A DNA stretch of 17,075 nucleotides from JAEHDI01 sp035455185 (GTDB lineage: Bacteria; Acidobacteriota; Terriglobia; Bryobacterales; Bryobacteraceae): contig DATIFQ010000293.1 in the NCBI GenBank assembly GCA_035455185.1, positions 1 to 17,075 on the forward strand. Reading direction: 5' to 3'. The notes beneath the pieces were generated by a model. It was not told the origin of the DNA. It did not search any database and saw nothing but the letters and a program-made list of their open reading frames with translations. The number at the start of each line of letters is the position of its first letter. Position 1 is the stretch's first letter. The translations under genes were made by a program, and so were the position numbers. Positions 1 to 6,649 of the stretch are shown here, one piece after another.

Positions 1-243
1 GCCATCAGTTGGCCGATCCAACTGAACGGTAAGTGCGGATTGAAGCTGATTGCCCATGGGCGGATCGTGCGCTGCCAGGGCACAAAGGTCGCGCTGGAGA
101 TCGAGAGACACGAATTCCGGACTCGTCTGGGCAAGCGGGCAGCTGGATCCTCTTTGCTCCTTACGCCCGCTCTCCCCGCTGCAAGAGGGGCAATCGTGTC
201 TTTCACGGAACTATCGGCGGGAACAAGGGGCCATTACACATGA
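1..243 (+). CDS. PilZ-like domain protein, C-terminal part (5' end outside window)
   Basis: An open frame enters from the left edge and stops at TGA 241-243, giving about 80 visible residues. The segment with WPIQLNGKCGLKLIAHGRIVR followed by EIERHEFRTR resembles the final beta strands of acidobacterial PilZ-like proteins, which often end in a similar EFRTR stretch. PilZ domains usually bind cyclic di-GMP, but the RxxxR and D/NxSxxG binding motifs lie upstream of the window, so binding cannot be judged. About 35 residues follow the EFRTR end and look unstructured. The stop codon overlaps the next gene's ATG as ATGA, suggesting translational coupling. The assignment is by remembered family resemblance and is moderate. 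Confidence 0.5.
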   Translation, partial: AISWPIQLNGKCGLKLIAHGRIVRCQGTKVALEIERHEFRTRLGKRAAGSSLLLTPALPAARGAIVSFTELSAGTRGHYT

Positions 244-635
244 CGGAAGCTCAGCGGACGAGCCGCAAGACAGCGCTTGAAGCAAAGCGCAGGGAGCTGT
301 CCGGCGAGATTCGCAACCAGGCGGCCGAACTGGCTATCAGCGATGACGTGCATGACCCCGTCGATCAGGTCCAGAATACGATCTATCGCGACGAAGCTGG
401 GGAGCACGCGCACCGTCTCTTCAGAACGTTGTTGAGTGTAGAGGATTCGCTTCGTGCGATATCCGAAGGCTCCTATGGCTATTGCGCGGAGTGCGGGGAG
501 CTGATGGCGGCAAAACGGCTAGACGTCATTCCTTGGGCAACTCACTGCGTTCCATGTCAGACGCAGCGGGAATCCACGCTGGAATCCCAGGCTGTACCTA
601 TCCCAACTTTTGGCGAAGAGCGTAAGGCCGCATAA
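240..635 (+). CDS. DksA/TraR-family C4 zinc-finger protein
   Basis: A 131-aa protein. Residues 1-75 are charged and probably form the coiled coil. A C4 zinc finger lies at C82-x2-C85-x17-C103-x2-C106 (CAEC...CVPC), as in DksA/TraR proteins. The motif DPVDQV at residues 39-44 matches the DPxDxA coiled-coil tip by which E. coli DksA acts in the RNA polymerase secondary channel; both Asp are kept and the final Ala is Val. By family knowledge it probably modulates transcription initiation with or without ppGpp. The ATG at 240 is chosen because AAGGGG lies 9 nt upstream and the upstream in-frame extension is not DksA-like. It overlaps the PilZ-like gene by 4 nt. It is slightly shorter than E. coli DksA (151 aa), so a DksA-like paralogue is as likely as DksA itself. 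Confidence 0.88.
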   Translation: MTEAQRTSRKTALEAKRRELSGEIRNQAAELAISDDVHDPVDQVQNTIYRDEAGEHAHRLFRTLLSVEDSLRAISEGSYGYCAECGELMAAKRLDVIPWATHCVPCQTQRESTLESQAVPIPTFGEERKAA

Positions 636-820
636 CGGGCCTGCGGTATTCCCCAGATAATTTCAAATCATTTGTCCCTTTTTTTGTCTGCAGGTGACGG
701 GCAAACCTGGGAATTTTACGAGTTCCACATCAGGGAGCTATACGCCACAATCAGGGTAGCGGTCTAGTTATCCGGAGCGGGCAACCGTGGTTGACAATGC
801 TTTCTTTTGGTTTGGGGCTT

Positions 821-881
821 TCAGGGCGAGCGTTCTCGTCTTAGGCGGCTCTGGGTTCTAACGTCGCAGCGCTCGCCCTGA
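821..881. repeat. Perfect 12-bp inverted repeat with 37-nt spacer
   Basis: TCAGGGCGAGCG at 821-832 is exactly complementary to CGCTCGCCCTGA at 870-881. As RNA this would form a stable GC-rich stem capped by a 37-nt loop. There is no T-run after it, so it is not a terminator by itself. A second partner for the left arm lies at 950-957, which allows an alternative pairing. Confidence 0.6.
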
Positions 882-906
882 GAAGTGAGATGAACGAGGA
901 TCGTTC

Positions 907-944
907 CGAGGTGGCGGCTCGGAGGGCGCCGCCTCGACTTTTTT
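907..944 (+). terminator. Intrinsic terminator / possible attenuator
   Basis: A 10-bp stem (907-916 paired with 927-936, one G-U pair at 912/931) encloses a 10-nt loop. Six T residues follow at 939-944, three nt after the stem. The T-run lies on the + strand side only, so it acts on + transcripts. It ends 57 nt before the zinc-ribbon start and 270 nt after the DksA-like stop. A short reading frame ATG 890-892 to TGA 944-946 (18 codons) runs through the whole hairpin, so its translation would disrupt the stem. Confidence 0.6.
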
Positions 945-1001
945 GAAGGTCGCCCTGGGGGTCGGAGGGTGCGTGGCGCACCTGGGCGGCGGAGGCTGGC
1001 G

Positions 1002-1280
1002 GTGTCGAACCTCATCACGAGTGCCGATTGCCCGAGATGCAAGCGGGGCACCGCGGTGGAATCCTGTACGGGTTACTCCCTGAACATCGCAGGAGCGGAG
1101 TACTTCCGCGTTAGATTCGGAAGCGAACGGGGACGCTTACACTTGATTGGCGGCCGGTGTAGGGATTGCGGCGTCACCCACGGAAGCCTCCACCATCTGC
1201 ACTGTGAAGTGGAGGAGTGTCCGAAATGCGGCGGCCATCTCCTCGCGTGCGACTGTGTCTCTCTCACAAGCCCCGTGTAG
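1002..1280 (+). CDS. Small cysteine-rich zinc-ribbon protein, unknown function
   Basis: A 92-aa protein with many Cys: CPRC at 10-13, C22, CRDC at 53-56, C68, CPKC at 73-76 and C83-x-C85. The segment with RCRDCGVTHGS, the HHLHC stretch and ECPKCGGHLLACDC resembles a widespread family of small uncharacterised zinc-ribbon proteins that end in CP.CGGQL..C.C. The paired Cys motifs would hold one or two structural zinc ions. The GTG at 1002 is preferred because GGAGG sits 6 nt upstream; the GTG at 969 directly abuts its GGAGG and adds an Arg-rich, non-conserved extension. No signal peptide or membrane segment is seen, so it is probably cytoplasmic. A terminator-like hairpin precedes it. No function is proposed. 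Confidence 0.7.
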   Translation: MSNLITSADCPRCKRGTAVESCTGYSLNIAGAEYFRVRFGSERGRLHLIGGRCRDCGVTHGSLHHLHCEVEECPKCGGHLLACDCVSLTSPV

Positions 1281-1381
1281 CAGTTCACTGGTTTCCGAGA
1301 TCGCTGGGCGAGAAACCCCATCGAGACGCCGTTACGTTTGCTGTTCGTCCTCTTCCTGACTACCGCAGCCCCTGCCGAGGA

Positions 1382-1423
1382 ACAGCCGGAGTAGTTCCTG
1401 GCTGTCGTTAGACAGTCCTAACG
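1382..1423 (-). terminator. Two tandem hairpins at the end of the - strand operon (weak)
   Basis: A perfect 6-bp inverted repeat (CGTTAG 1406-1411/CTAACG 1418-1423, 6-nt loop) covers the stop codon of the VWFA-related gene. A second 6-bp stem (1382-1387/1400-1405, 12-nt loop) follows directly on the - strand. There is no U-tract, so this is at most a weak or factor-assisted termination signal, or it may be chance. Confidence 0.25.
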
Positions 1424-3058
1424 TCCGGTGCTCGAACCAGCGTCTTTCCCTGCCGTAGCCAGGAAGCGTTGGATCGGGATGGTCACCGAACCGAGCGCGC
1501 CGGAGGAGACGTCGCGCAGAAGCAACCGGACAAGCTTCGCCTTCGGCGAGGCGTCCAGTTTCTCCATGAAGACAAGCCCGCGGGCCTCCATCGCCTTCAG
1601 GTACGTGGGCTGTTCGAGGCGCATCGTGCTGGTGCGGGCGACCGTGTTGATGTGAAGCTCCCTGCCGTCCAGTTGCACCAGCCAGATGTCCATGCCGCAC
1701 TCCCAGACATTTCCGTCCGGCCGGCAAGCCAGTTCGTTCGGGTCGACCTGCACCGCAAGGCTTAGGGAGTTCGCCCCCGCCGAGCTCACACGCACTGTGA
1801 GTCCGAGCCGCGTCGCCTCCATCGGACTCCACATCGCTGCATCCAGAATTCCCTTGCGGTACCACGACTCGCCCGGCTCGTCCGGCTGCGCGAAGTATCC
1901 GCGGCGGTACCGTAGCTCGGTCCCCTCCCTCTTCACCTGGATCTTGATCTCGCGGAACTTGCCGTCCCAGCGTCCGTGCGAGGGCCGATAGGCGAGCGTG
2001 TAGGTGAGCCGCGCGTCATCGGCCGCCTTTCGCATGGCGGCGCGCAGATCGTTGTTCTGATAGAACGCCCGGCCGCCGGTCCGCTCCGCCAGCGTCCGCA
2101 TAGTACTGAAGATGGCCTGATCCGCTGCGAGAGAATCGCGGACTGCTTCGGCGCGGTCCGCGCGGTATTCCTGGGGCGCCATCAGGCCGCGGGCATCCAC
2201 CGGATAGATAGCGAGGTTCGAGCGGTTGAAGGCCCGGGCGGCACGCTCGATCTCCGGCCACACCGGGTCCCGTCCTGCGGCTTTCCGCGGCAAGGGCACC
2301 GAATTGTCGCCGATCCAGATAGGGAAGCTGCCCGACACCCAGATCAGATTCTTGCGGCCCGGCAACCGCTCCAGGTGCTGCGCGATGGCGATCAGCGCCC
2401 GTACCGTGCGGTATGCGCGGTCCCGGGCGAAGTGGCTGTACAGGTTGAAGCTCAGCTCCCCGAGCCAGGTGTCGAAGTGGTCCGCGCCACTGACACCCGG
2501 ATCGTATAGCGGCGCTTCCAGAGACGCCACTGGAGCTGCCTTGTAATCCGCAAGACCCTTGAGCAGCGCCGCCGAATCGCTGGTGAAATCCTGGAGCACA
2601 CGCGGCCCACGGCCCATCACGTACAGCGCGACACGATCCTCCGGCGTGATCTCCTTCAAGAACTTGATGATTTGCTGCCGGGCGTACGCCTGGTCCGTGA
2701 GGGGCGTATTCAGACCGTCGAACAGGATCACCGTGGCGCTGTTTACCGGCCCGGCGAGATACTCGAGCCGGTTCGTGAAGATGTTCGGAGGCAGAGGCTT
2801 CGGAGGTGCCGGCGGCTTCAGCTTTTCCGCGCTGAAGAACTCGATCTCCTGCGGCCGCCCTTCATCGAAAAGCAGGAAATCTTCGCGCGTGAGTCCCACT
2901 GCCGGATCGCCGTTTTTCGACTCGGCCAGCACGTTCACTTCGACAAGCCGCGTGGTAACCCGGAGCCGCTGTGGCTCCGCCGTTTGCGCCGCCGCCGAGG
3001 CGATGAGCAGCCCAAGCACGCACGCCGCAAACCCCACTCGGTTGGTCAGTGTTCGCAT
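1418..3058 (-). CDS. Exported VWFA-related protein (acidobacterial type)
   Basis: A 546-aa protein with a signal peptide at 1-25 (hydrophobic core FAACVLGLLIASAAA, likely cut after AAA). Residues 30-80 (RVTTRLVEVNVL, then GLTREDFLLFDEG and EIEFFSAEK) are the N-terminal hallmark of the acidobacterial VWFA-related domain family (TIGR03436). A von Willebrand factor A-like domain runs from about 105 to 390, with VILFDGLNT at the first strand, RKNLIWVSGSFP near 235-245, and TYTLAYRP and RYRRGYFA near its end. The metal-site motif DxSxS is replaced by DGLNT (D114), so MIDAS metal binding may be changed. The last 150 residues form a separate, probably beta-rich domain. Family members are numerous in Acidobacteria; the function is unknown, probably extracytoplasmic protein binding. 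It is the last gene of a three-gene operon, 33 nt after the M29-like gene. Confidence 0.9.
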   Translation of the reverse strand: MRTLTNRVGFAACVLGLLIASAAAQTAEPQRLRVTTRLVEVNVLAESKNGDPAVGLTREDFLLFDEGRPQEIEFFSAEKLKPPAPPKPLPPNIFTNRLEYLAGPVNSATVILFDGLNTPLTDQAYARQQIIKFLKEITPEDRVALYVMGRGPRVLQDFTSDSAALLKGLADYKAAPVASLEAPLYDPGVSGADHFDTWLGELSFNLYSHFARDRAYRTVRALIAIAQHLERLPGRKNLIWVSGSFPIWIGDNSVPLPRKAAGRDPVWPEIERAARAFNRSNLAIYPVDARGLMAPQEYRADRAEAVRDSLAADQAIFSTMRTLAERTGGRAFYQNNDLRAAMRKAADDARLTYTLAYRPSHGRWDGKFREIKIQVKREGTELRYRRGYFAQPDEPGESWYRKGILDAAMWSPMEATRLGLTVRVSSAGANSLSLAVQVDPNELACRPDGNVWECGMDIWLVQLDGRELHINTVARTSTMRLEQPTYLKAMEARGLVFMEKLDASPKAKLVRLLLRDVSSGALGSVTIPIQRFLATAGKDAGSSTGR

Positions 3059-3091
3059 GAAGCTTCCGAGCCGCGACCGCAGGGAGCGGCG

Positions 3092-4192
3092 CTACAGCCC
3101 CTCCATTACCAGTTTGCCGCCTTTCACCAGGTACCGGTAATCCACATGGACCGTTGCGTCAGTTAGAAAGAACCACCGTACGAAGCTCCCTCGGACATCG
3201 CCGCCTAATTCCTCGTTGTCGCCGAGGCTGAAGCGGACCACGCCGGCTCCGTATCCGTAGTACGGAACGACCGCTTTGTCCGGCGAAGCGATCAGCTTCG
3301 GATTCAATCCGAGAGCGAATTCCCGGAAGCGCATCGCCGCCTCACCACCCTTCGCTAGTTCGGCATTCAGGGCTTCCTGCCCTTCAGCCGCCTTGATGCT
3401 CCGCACACGGCCGTTGTCGATCTGAATGACGACCTTCCGCGCGATCTTGTCTCCGAACCGCGCTTCTGGAATCACGAACTGGCCGCACACGGTGGCCTCT
3501 ACGGGAGCCACGCGGATTACGCCCGCCGGCAGTTCGATGTGCCGGTCCACGCGTACGCGGGCCGCCTGCGCGCGCTCGCCCGACGCGTCGCCGTCCTGCT
3601 TGTTGAAGGGACGTTTGGCGATGCGGAACATAAGGTCGGTTCCAGCGGGCGTCGAGACCCGAACAGTGCCGAGCCGCAACGTGCGAATCGCCCGGTCTTG
3701 CACGGCGCGGAGCGCTTCGTAATCAATGTCGAGCGCGTCCTGGTAAAGCGCGTCGTACTCCGCCGGGTGTTCGCCCGGCAGCCCGTCCCGTAGCCGGCTG
3801 CCGTCGGACCAGTGGAAGTGAAGCTCGCGGCGCCTGCCGCCGCCGTCCACCCACTTCACCAGGGCGGTCTCTTCGGCTGCGGTGAGCGCACGCGCCGAGG
3901 ACCCCAGAGGAAGCCGGATGAACACGTCGGCCGCGGAGAGCTTCCCCACGGGAACCGGATCCTTGGCAAGCAGTGGACGAAGAAATTCCGCCTTCGCCGC
4001 GCGAATCTGCTTTCGGAGGGGCGGCAGGATTTCCGCGAAATAGCCGGGGTCGTAGCGCAGCAATACCCGCTCACCCGGGCGTAGTTTTAGCGCGACGGCG
4101 ATCCGGGCCGCCATGCCGTCGTAGTTGAGGTCGCCGGCTCCAAACACCGCGGCCGGAATCAGCACAAGCGCGACGCAGACGGCAAGCTTCAT
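3092..4192 (-). CDS. Exported M29-aminopeptidase-like protein, one metal ligand apparently substituted
   Basis: A 366-aa protein with a signal peptide (residues 1-19, MKLAVCVALVLIPAAVFGA). LRPGERVLLRYDP near 37-49 and the C-terminal half match the layout of M29 (AmpS/PepS, 'thermophilic metalloprotease') peptidases: LPAGVIRVAPVEATVCG with E232, MRFREFALGLN with E291, GVVRFSLGDN at 318-326, and TVHVDY with H349 and D351. By my remembered alignment these Glu, His and Asp residues are metal ligands, but the His expected in the GT(I/V)HxALG strand is Arg320 here. Known M29 enzymes are usually cytoplasmic, while this one is predicted to be exported. It may be an altered peptidase or an inactive binding relative. 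The start is supported by GGGGGAGGA close upstream. It lies 18 nt after the aldo/keto reductase gene. Confidence 0.7.
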   Translation of the reverse strand: MKLAVCVALVLIPAAVFGAGDLNYDGMAARIAVALKLRPGERVLLRYDPGYFAEILPPLRKQIRAAKAEFLRPLLAKDPVPVGKLSAADVFIRLPLGSSARALTAAEETALVKWVDGGGRRRELHFHWSDGSRLRDGLPGEHPAEYDALYQDALDIDYEALRAVQDRAIRTLRLGTVRVSTPAGTDLMFRIAKRPFNKQDGDASGERAQAARVRVDRHIELPAGVIRVAPVEATVCGQFVIPEARFGDKIARKVVIQIDNGRVRSIKAAEGQEALNAELAKGGEAAMRFREFALGLNPKLIASPDKAVVPYYGYGAGVVRFSLGDNEELGGDVRGSFVRWFFLTDATVHVDYRYLVKGGKLVMEGL

Positions 4193-4210
4193 GCGTCCTC
4201 CCCCGGGCGC

Positions 4211-5368
4211 CTACGCGAACAACTCCTGTGCCCTGCTTAGCCGCGCGCGGACATCGACGCCGTTCGGGCATTGCACTGTACATGCGTCACAGCTTCCACA
4301 GACATCCGGTCGCGAACCCTTCGGGAGTTGGAGAAACTCGTTCCGCGCCATGGCGAACTGACCGTAGCCGTCGGCGTAGGTGAGGAACCGCAGCGAGTCT
4401 GCCACACGAACTCCGCGGTCGCAGACGCCGCCGCACTCGCCGCACATCCGGCAGTAAAGCGGCCGGATGCGGTCGAGGTACGCCGCCAGCACCTTCTCGT
4501 CGTCCTTACCGAACCGCTCGGACATCGCCCGGATGTCCTCGTCAAGTTCGTCGAGGTCGGTGATGCCGATAATCGCCGTGTCCACCGACTCGTTCCGCAA
4601 CACCCACTTGAGCGCGGACAGCATCGCTCCCGGCTGCTTCAATCTGCTGAGCAGTTCACTCGGCTTCTGTCCGTACAGGCGATCGCCTTTCAGAATTCGA
4701 GCGTAGCCGCCTGCCATCACCTTCATGGCGACAACGCCCATGCCCGTCTTCCGCGCCGCCCGGATGGCCTCCCCGACCGCCGGCTCCATGGTGAAGTTGT
4801 ACGACGCGAGCGCGACGTCAGTCTGGCCCAGTTTCGCCACGTGCGCGAGCATCGTAGGCATATTGAAGTGGAAGCTCACGCCCGCGAAGCGGATCTTACC
4901 CGCCTGTTTCGCGATGCGCTGCGCCTCGAGCAATTCCTCGGTAACGTCCGCCGGTTCGTTTTTGATGTGCAGGAACCAGATGTCGAGATAGTCGGTCCCG
5001 ATCTCCTTGAGGCTCGTCTCCAGATCGCTGAGCGCGTCCTGTTTGGTGAAAGTGCGGGTTTTGCTCGTGAGGACGACTTTGTCTCGCTTCCCCTTGAGGG
5101 CCGCTCCGACCATGCGCTCGTTGTTGCCGTTCTGGTACATGCGGGCGGTGTCAAAGTAGTTGATCCCGAGGTCGTAGGCGCGCTCGATGACGATCGGATC
5201 GGGGACCAGCATGCACCCGAAGCCGAGGCTGGTGACCTTCAGCCCGGTCTTTCCGAGAGTACGGTGCTCGAGCTTGACGGCGTCCTTCGATTGCGCGGAG
5301 GCCAGCCTGGCGGCGGGCAGCGCAAGCCCGGCCCCGAGGAAGCTGCGGCGGGAGGATCGACGTTCCAT
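4211..5368 (-). CDS. Tat-exported aldo/keto reductase with C-terminal 2x[4Fe-4S] domain
   Basis: A 385-aa protein from ATG 5368. An in-frame ATG at 5380 would give 389 aa, but the inner ATG has GGAAGG 4 nt upstream and the outer one has no visible site. A twin-arginine signal SSRRSFLGAG opens the protein, with a likely cut after ASA. The aldo/keto reductase barrel spans about 35-290 with the usual tetrad (389-aa numbering): Asp77 (NYFDTA), Tyr82 (RMYQ), Lys107 (LTSKT) and His138 (WFLHIK). The C-terminus holds two Cys clusters, CRMCGECGGVC (310-320) and CGSCDACTVQC (361-371), each typical of a [4Fe-4S] cluster. It is probably a periplasmic or cofactor-loaded Tat substrate; the natural substrate is unknown. 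It is first in the - strand operon and divergent from the beta-barrel gene; a GATAAT-like -10 (complement of 5399-5404) lies upstream, without a clear -35. Confidence 0.9.
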   Translation of the reverse strand: MERRSSRRSFLGAGLALPAARLASAQSKDAVKLEHRTLGKTGLKVTSLGFGCMLVPDPIVIERAYDLGINYFDTARMYQNGNNERMVGAALKGKRDKVVLTSKTRTFTKQDALSDLETSLKEIGTDYLDIWFLHIKNEPADVTEELLEAQRIAKQAGKIRFAGVSFHFNMPTMLAHVAKLGQTDVALASYNFTMEPAVGEAIRAARKTGMGVVAMKVMAGGYARILKGDRLYGQKPSELLSRLKQPGAMLSALKWVLRNESVDTAIIGITDLDELDEDIRAMSERFGKDDEKVLAAYLDRIRPLYCRMCGECGGVCDRGVRVADSLRFLTYADGYGQFAMARNEFLQLPKGSRPDVCGSCDACTVQCPNGVDVRARLSRAQELFA

Positions 5369-5460
5369 ATCGCCTTCCATGATACAGAATCGGACCGGAT
5401 TATCTTGCGCCCCGCCGGACCCGCTTGCCGCCCGTCCCTGGCCGTTGTCTACTTGGCAGT

Positions 5461-6090
5461 GTGAGCCTGCGGATCATGGCCCTGCTCGTGTCTTTCGCCG
5501 CTTCCGCTCCCGCACAGTGGGAGGTCGGCGTCGCCGTGGGCTACGGCATCTATCGCAACGCCAGCGTCTATGCCCCCGCTGGTAAAGTGGCGGCTGGGTT
5601 CCGCAACCGGTTCACCGTCGGCGCCGTGATCGGCGAGGACCTTTACAATCGCGTCGGAGGTGAGTTCCGTTACACGTACCAGGACGGCGACCCGTTTGTC
5701 GCGGCCGCCGGAGTGAAGACCAACGTCCAGGGACAGTCCCACGCTTTCCACTACGATTTCCTCTTCCATGTCCGCGAACGCGGTGCACGGATTCGCCCCT
5801 ACGCCATTGCAGGTGTCGGCGCCAAGTTGTTCGTCGTATCGGGTCCCGCAAGCCCTGTCCAACCACTGGAGAACATTGTCCGGCTGACGACGGAGAGCGA
5901 CTTCAAACCCCTGGTCACCGGGGGCGGTGGTGTCCGCATGATGCTCGGCAAGCACGTCGTCCTGCGGCTCGACTTCCGTGACTACATCACGCCGTTTCCA
6001 AAGAAAGTGATCGCGCCTGCGCCCCTCGGCACCGCACGCGGAATCTACCACATGTTCACCCCGATGGCCGGCCTGAGCTGGATTTATTGA
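5461..6090 (+). CDS. Small outer-membrane beta-barrel protein
   Basis: A 209-aa protein if GTG 5461 is the start, which gives a short signal peptide SLRIMALLVSFAASAPAQ cut at about residue 19. TTG 5425 or ATG 5476 are alternatives; no strong ribosome site decides. The mature part alternates polar and aromatic/hydrophobic residues (VGVAVGYGIY, RFTVGAVIGEDLY, VGGEFRYTYQDGD, HAFHYDFLFH, RPYAIAGVGAKLF, VVLRLDFRDYITP) and ends in LSWIY. A terminal aromatic residue on the last strand is the usual outer-membrane beta-barrel sorting signal. The length suggests an 8-stranded OmpA/OmpX-like barrel. The function is unknown. It is divergent from the aldo/keto reductase gene, with about 90 bp between them. 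Confidence 0.75.
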   Translation: MSLRIMALLVSFAASAPAQWEVGVAVGYGIYRNASVYAPAGKVAAGFRNRFTVGAVIGEDLYNRVGGEFRYTYQDGDPFVAAAGVKTNVQGQSHAFHYDFLFHVRERGARIRPYAIAGVGAKLFVVSGPASPVQPLENIVRLTTESDFKPLVTGGGGVRMMLGKHVVLRLDFRDYITPFPKKVIAPAPLGTARGIYHMFTPMAGLSWIY

Positions 6091-6133
6091 AGGCGATTGA
6101 AGGCGGATAGTCTCCGCAGTGAATCCGGCCCGC

Positions 6134-6163
6134 TTGAACCACACCGCGCCCCGCGCATACAAT
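6134..6163 (+). promoter_or_regulatory. Candidate sigma-70 promoter for the acetyltransferase-deacetylase pair
   Basis: TTGAAC at 6134-6139 and TACAAT at 6158-6163 are 18 nt apart (4/6 and 5/6 matches to consensus). Transcription would start near 6170, giving a very short leader before ATG 6179. Confidence 0.4.
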
Positions 6164-6178
6164 CGGCGCTGGAAAACC

Positions 6179-6649
6179 ATGCCGCTGACATTCCGTCTCG
6201 CCCGTCCCGAGGAGTACAACGCACTGGAGAGTTTCACGATCGACGCCTTCGGCCCGATCACCTGGCTGCGGACCGCCGACGTAACCTTCGGTCCGCTAAA
6301 CGGCCTCGACTGGCGGCAGCGCTGGCAGCGGCGCTTCCGGAAAGTCTTCGACGAGCAGATCGTCCTCGTAGGTGAGACAGAGGGCGAAGTGGTGGCTCTT
6401 GCCACAGGCACGATCGACCGCGACGCCCTTCTGGGCTACATCGACCTCCTCGCGGTGCATTCTAATCATCACCGGAAAGGGTATGGCCGCGAGATGCTCC
6501 GCGGCATGCTGGCGCACATGAAGTCCGAAGGAGCTGTCCACGCGCACCTGGAGTGCCTCGCCACGAATGCCGCCGGCAATGCGCTCTACGCTTCGGAGGG
6601 CTGGACCGAGGTCGCCCGCTCCCTTCGGTGGTTCATCAAAATCCCATGA
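6179..6649 (+). CDS. GNAT-family N-acetyltransferase
   Basis: A 156-aa protein. It starts with the typical GNAT N-terminus FRLARPEEYNAL. The central strand IDLLAVHSNHHRKGYGREML (residues 88-107) is motif A, with the pyrophosphate-binding loop R99-K-G-Y-G-R104. LECLATNAAGNALYASEGW (124-142) is motif B, with the Asn and Tyr often seen near acetyl-CoA. It would transfer an acetyl group from acetyl-CoA to an amine; the acceptor cannot be told. ATG 6179 is preferred over GTG 6119 because the family's N-terminus begins there, with GGAA upstream and a promoter close by. The stop overlaps the next start (ATGA at 6646-6649), so it is probably translationally coupled to the deacetylase. Confidence 0.88.
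   Translation: MPLTFRLARPEEYNALESFTIDAFGPITWLRTADVTFGPLNGLDWRQRWQRRFRKVFDEQIVLVGETEGEVVALATGTIDRDALLGYIDLLAVHSNHHRKGYGREMLRGMLAHMKSEGAVHAHLECLATNAAGNALYASEGWTEVARSLRWFIKIP

Larger units (their letters stand above)
636..1001. other. Intergenic leader region with inverted repeats
   Basis: This 366-bp stretch has no convincing gene. It holds two similar segments (CCACATCAGGGAGC at 725-738 and CCACAATCAGGGTAGC at 745-760), an isolated TTGACA at 791-796 without a good -10 partner, a 12-bp perfect inverted repeat (821-832/870-881), and an intrinsic terminator (907-944). The octamer TCGCCCTG occurs at 873-880 and again at 950-957; both copies can pair with CAGGGCGA at 822-829. The layout resembles a structured leader for the zinc-ribbon gene starting at 1002, but it could also be the read-through end of the dksA-like transcript. 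Confidence 0.5.

Noticed and set aside
679..686. Terminator at the T-run just after the DksA-like gene
   Set aside because: The T-run has no stable GC-rich stem directly before it.
791..820. TTGACA as a sigma-70 promoter
   Set aside because: The -35 is perfect but no acceptable -10 lies 16-18 bp downstream (GGGGCT region).
780..945. 6S RNA or another known structured RNA
   Set aside because: The hairpins are real, but the ends of the segment do not form the long closing stem with central bubble expected of 6S RNA, and no known riboswitch core was recognised.
1332..1865. 177-codon open frame on the - strand at the end of the VWFA-related gene
   Set aside because: Alternative frame of the same strand inside a well-supported gene; composition is Gly/Arg-rich without motifs.
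4271..5464. 397-codon open frame on the + strand opposite the aldo/keto reductase gene
   Set aside because: It is antisense to a protein with an intact catalytic tetrad and two Fe-S motifs; its own translation shows no known motif and is typical of GC-rich mirror frames.
5449..6411. 320-codon open frame on the - strand over the beta-barrel and acetyltransferase genes
   Set aside because: It covers two genes with recognisable features on the other strand and shows no family pattern.
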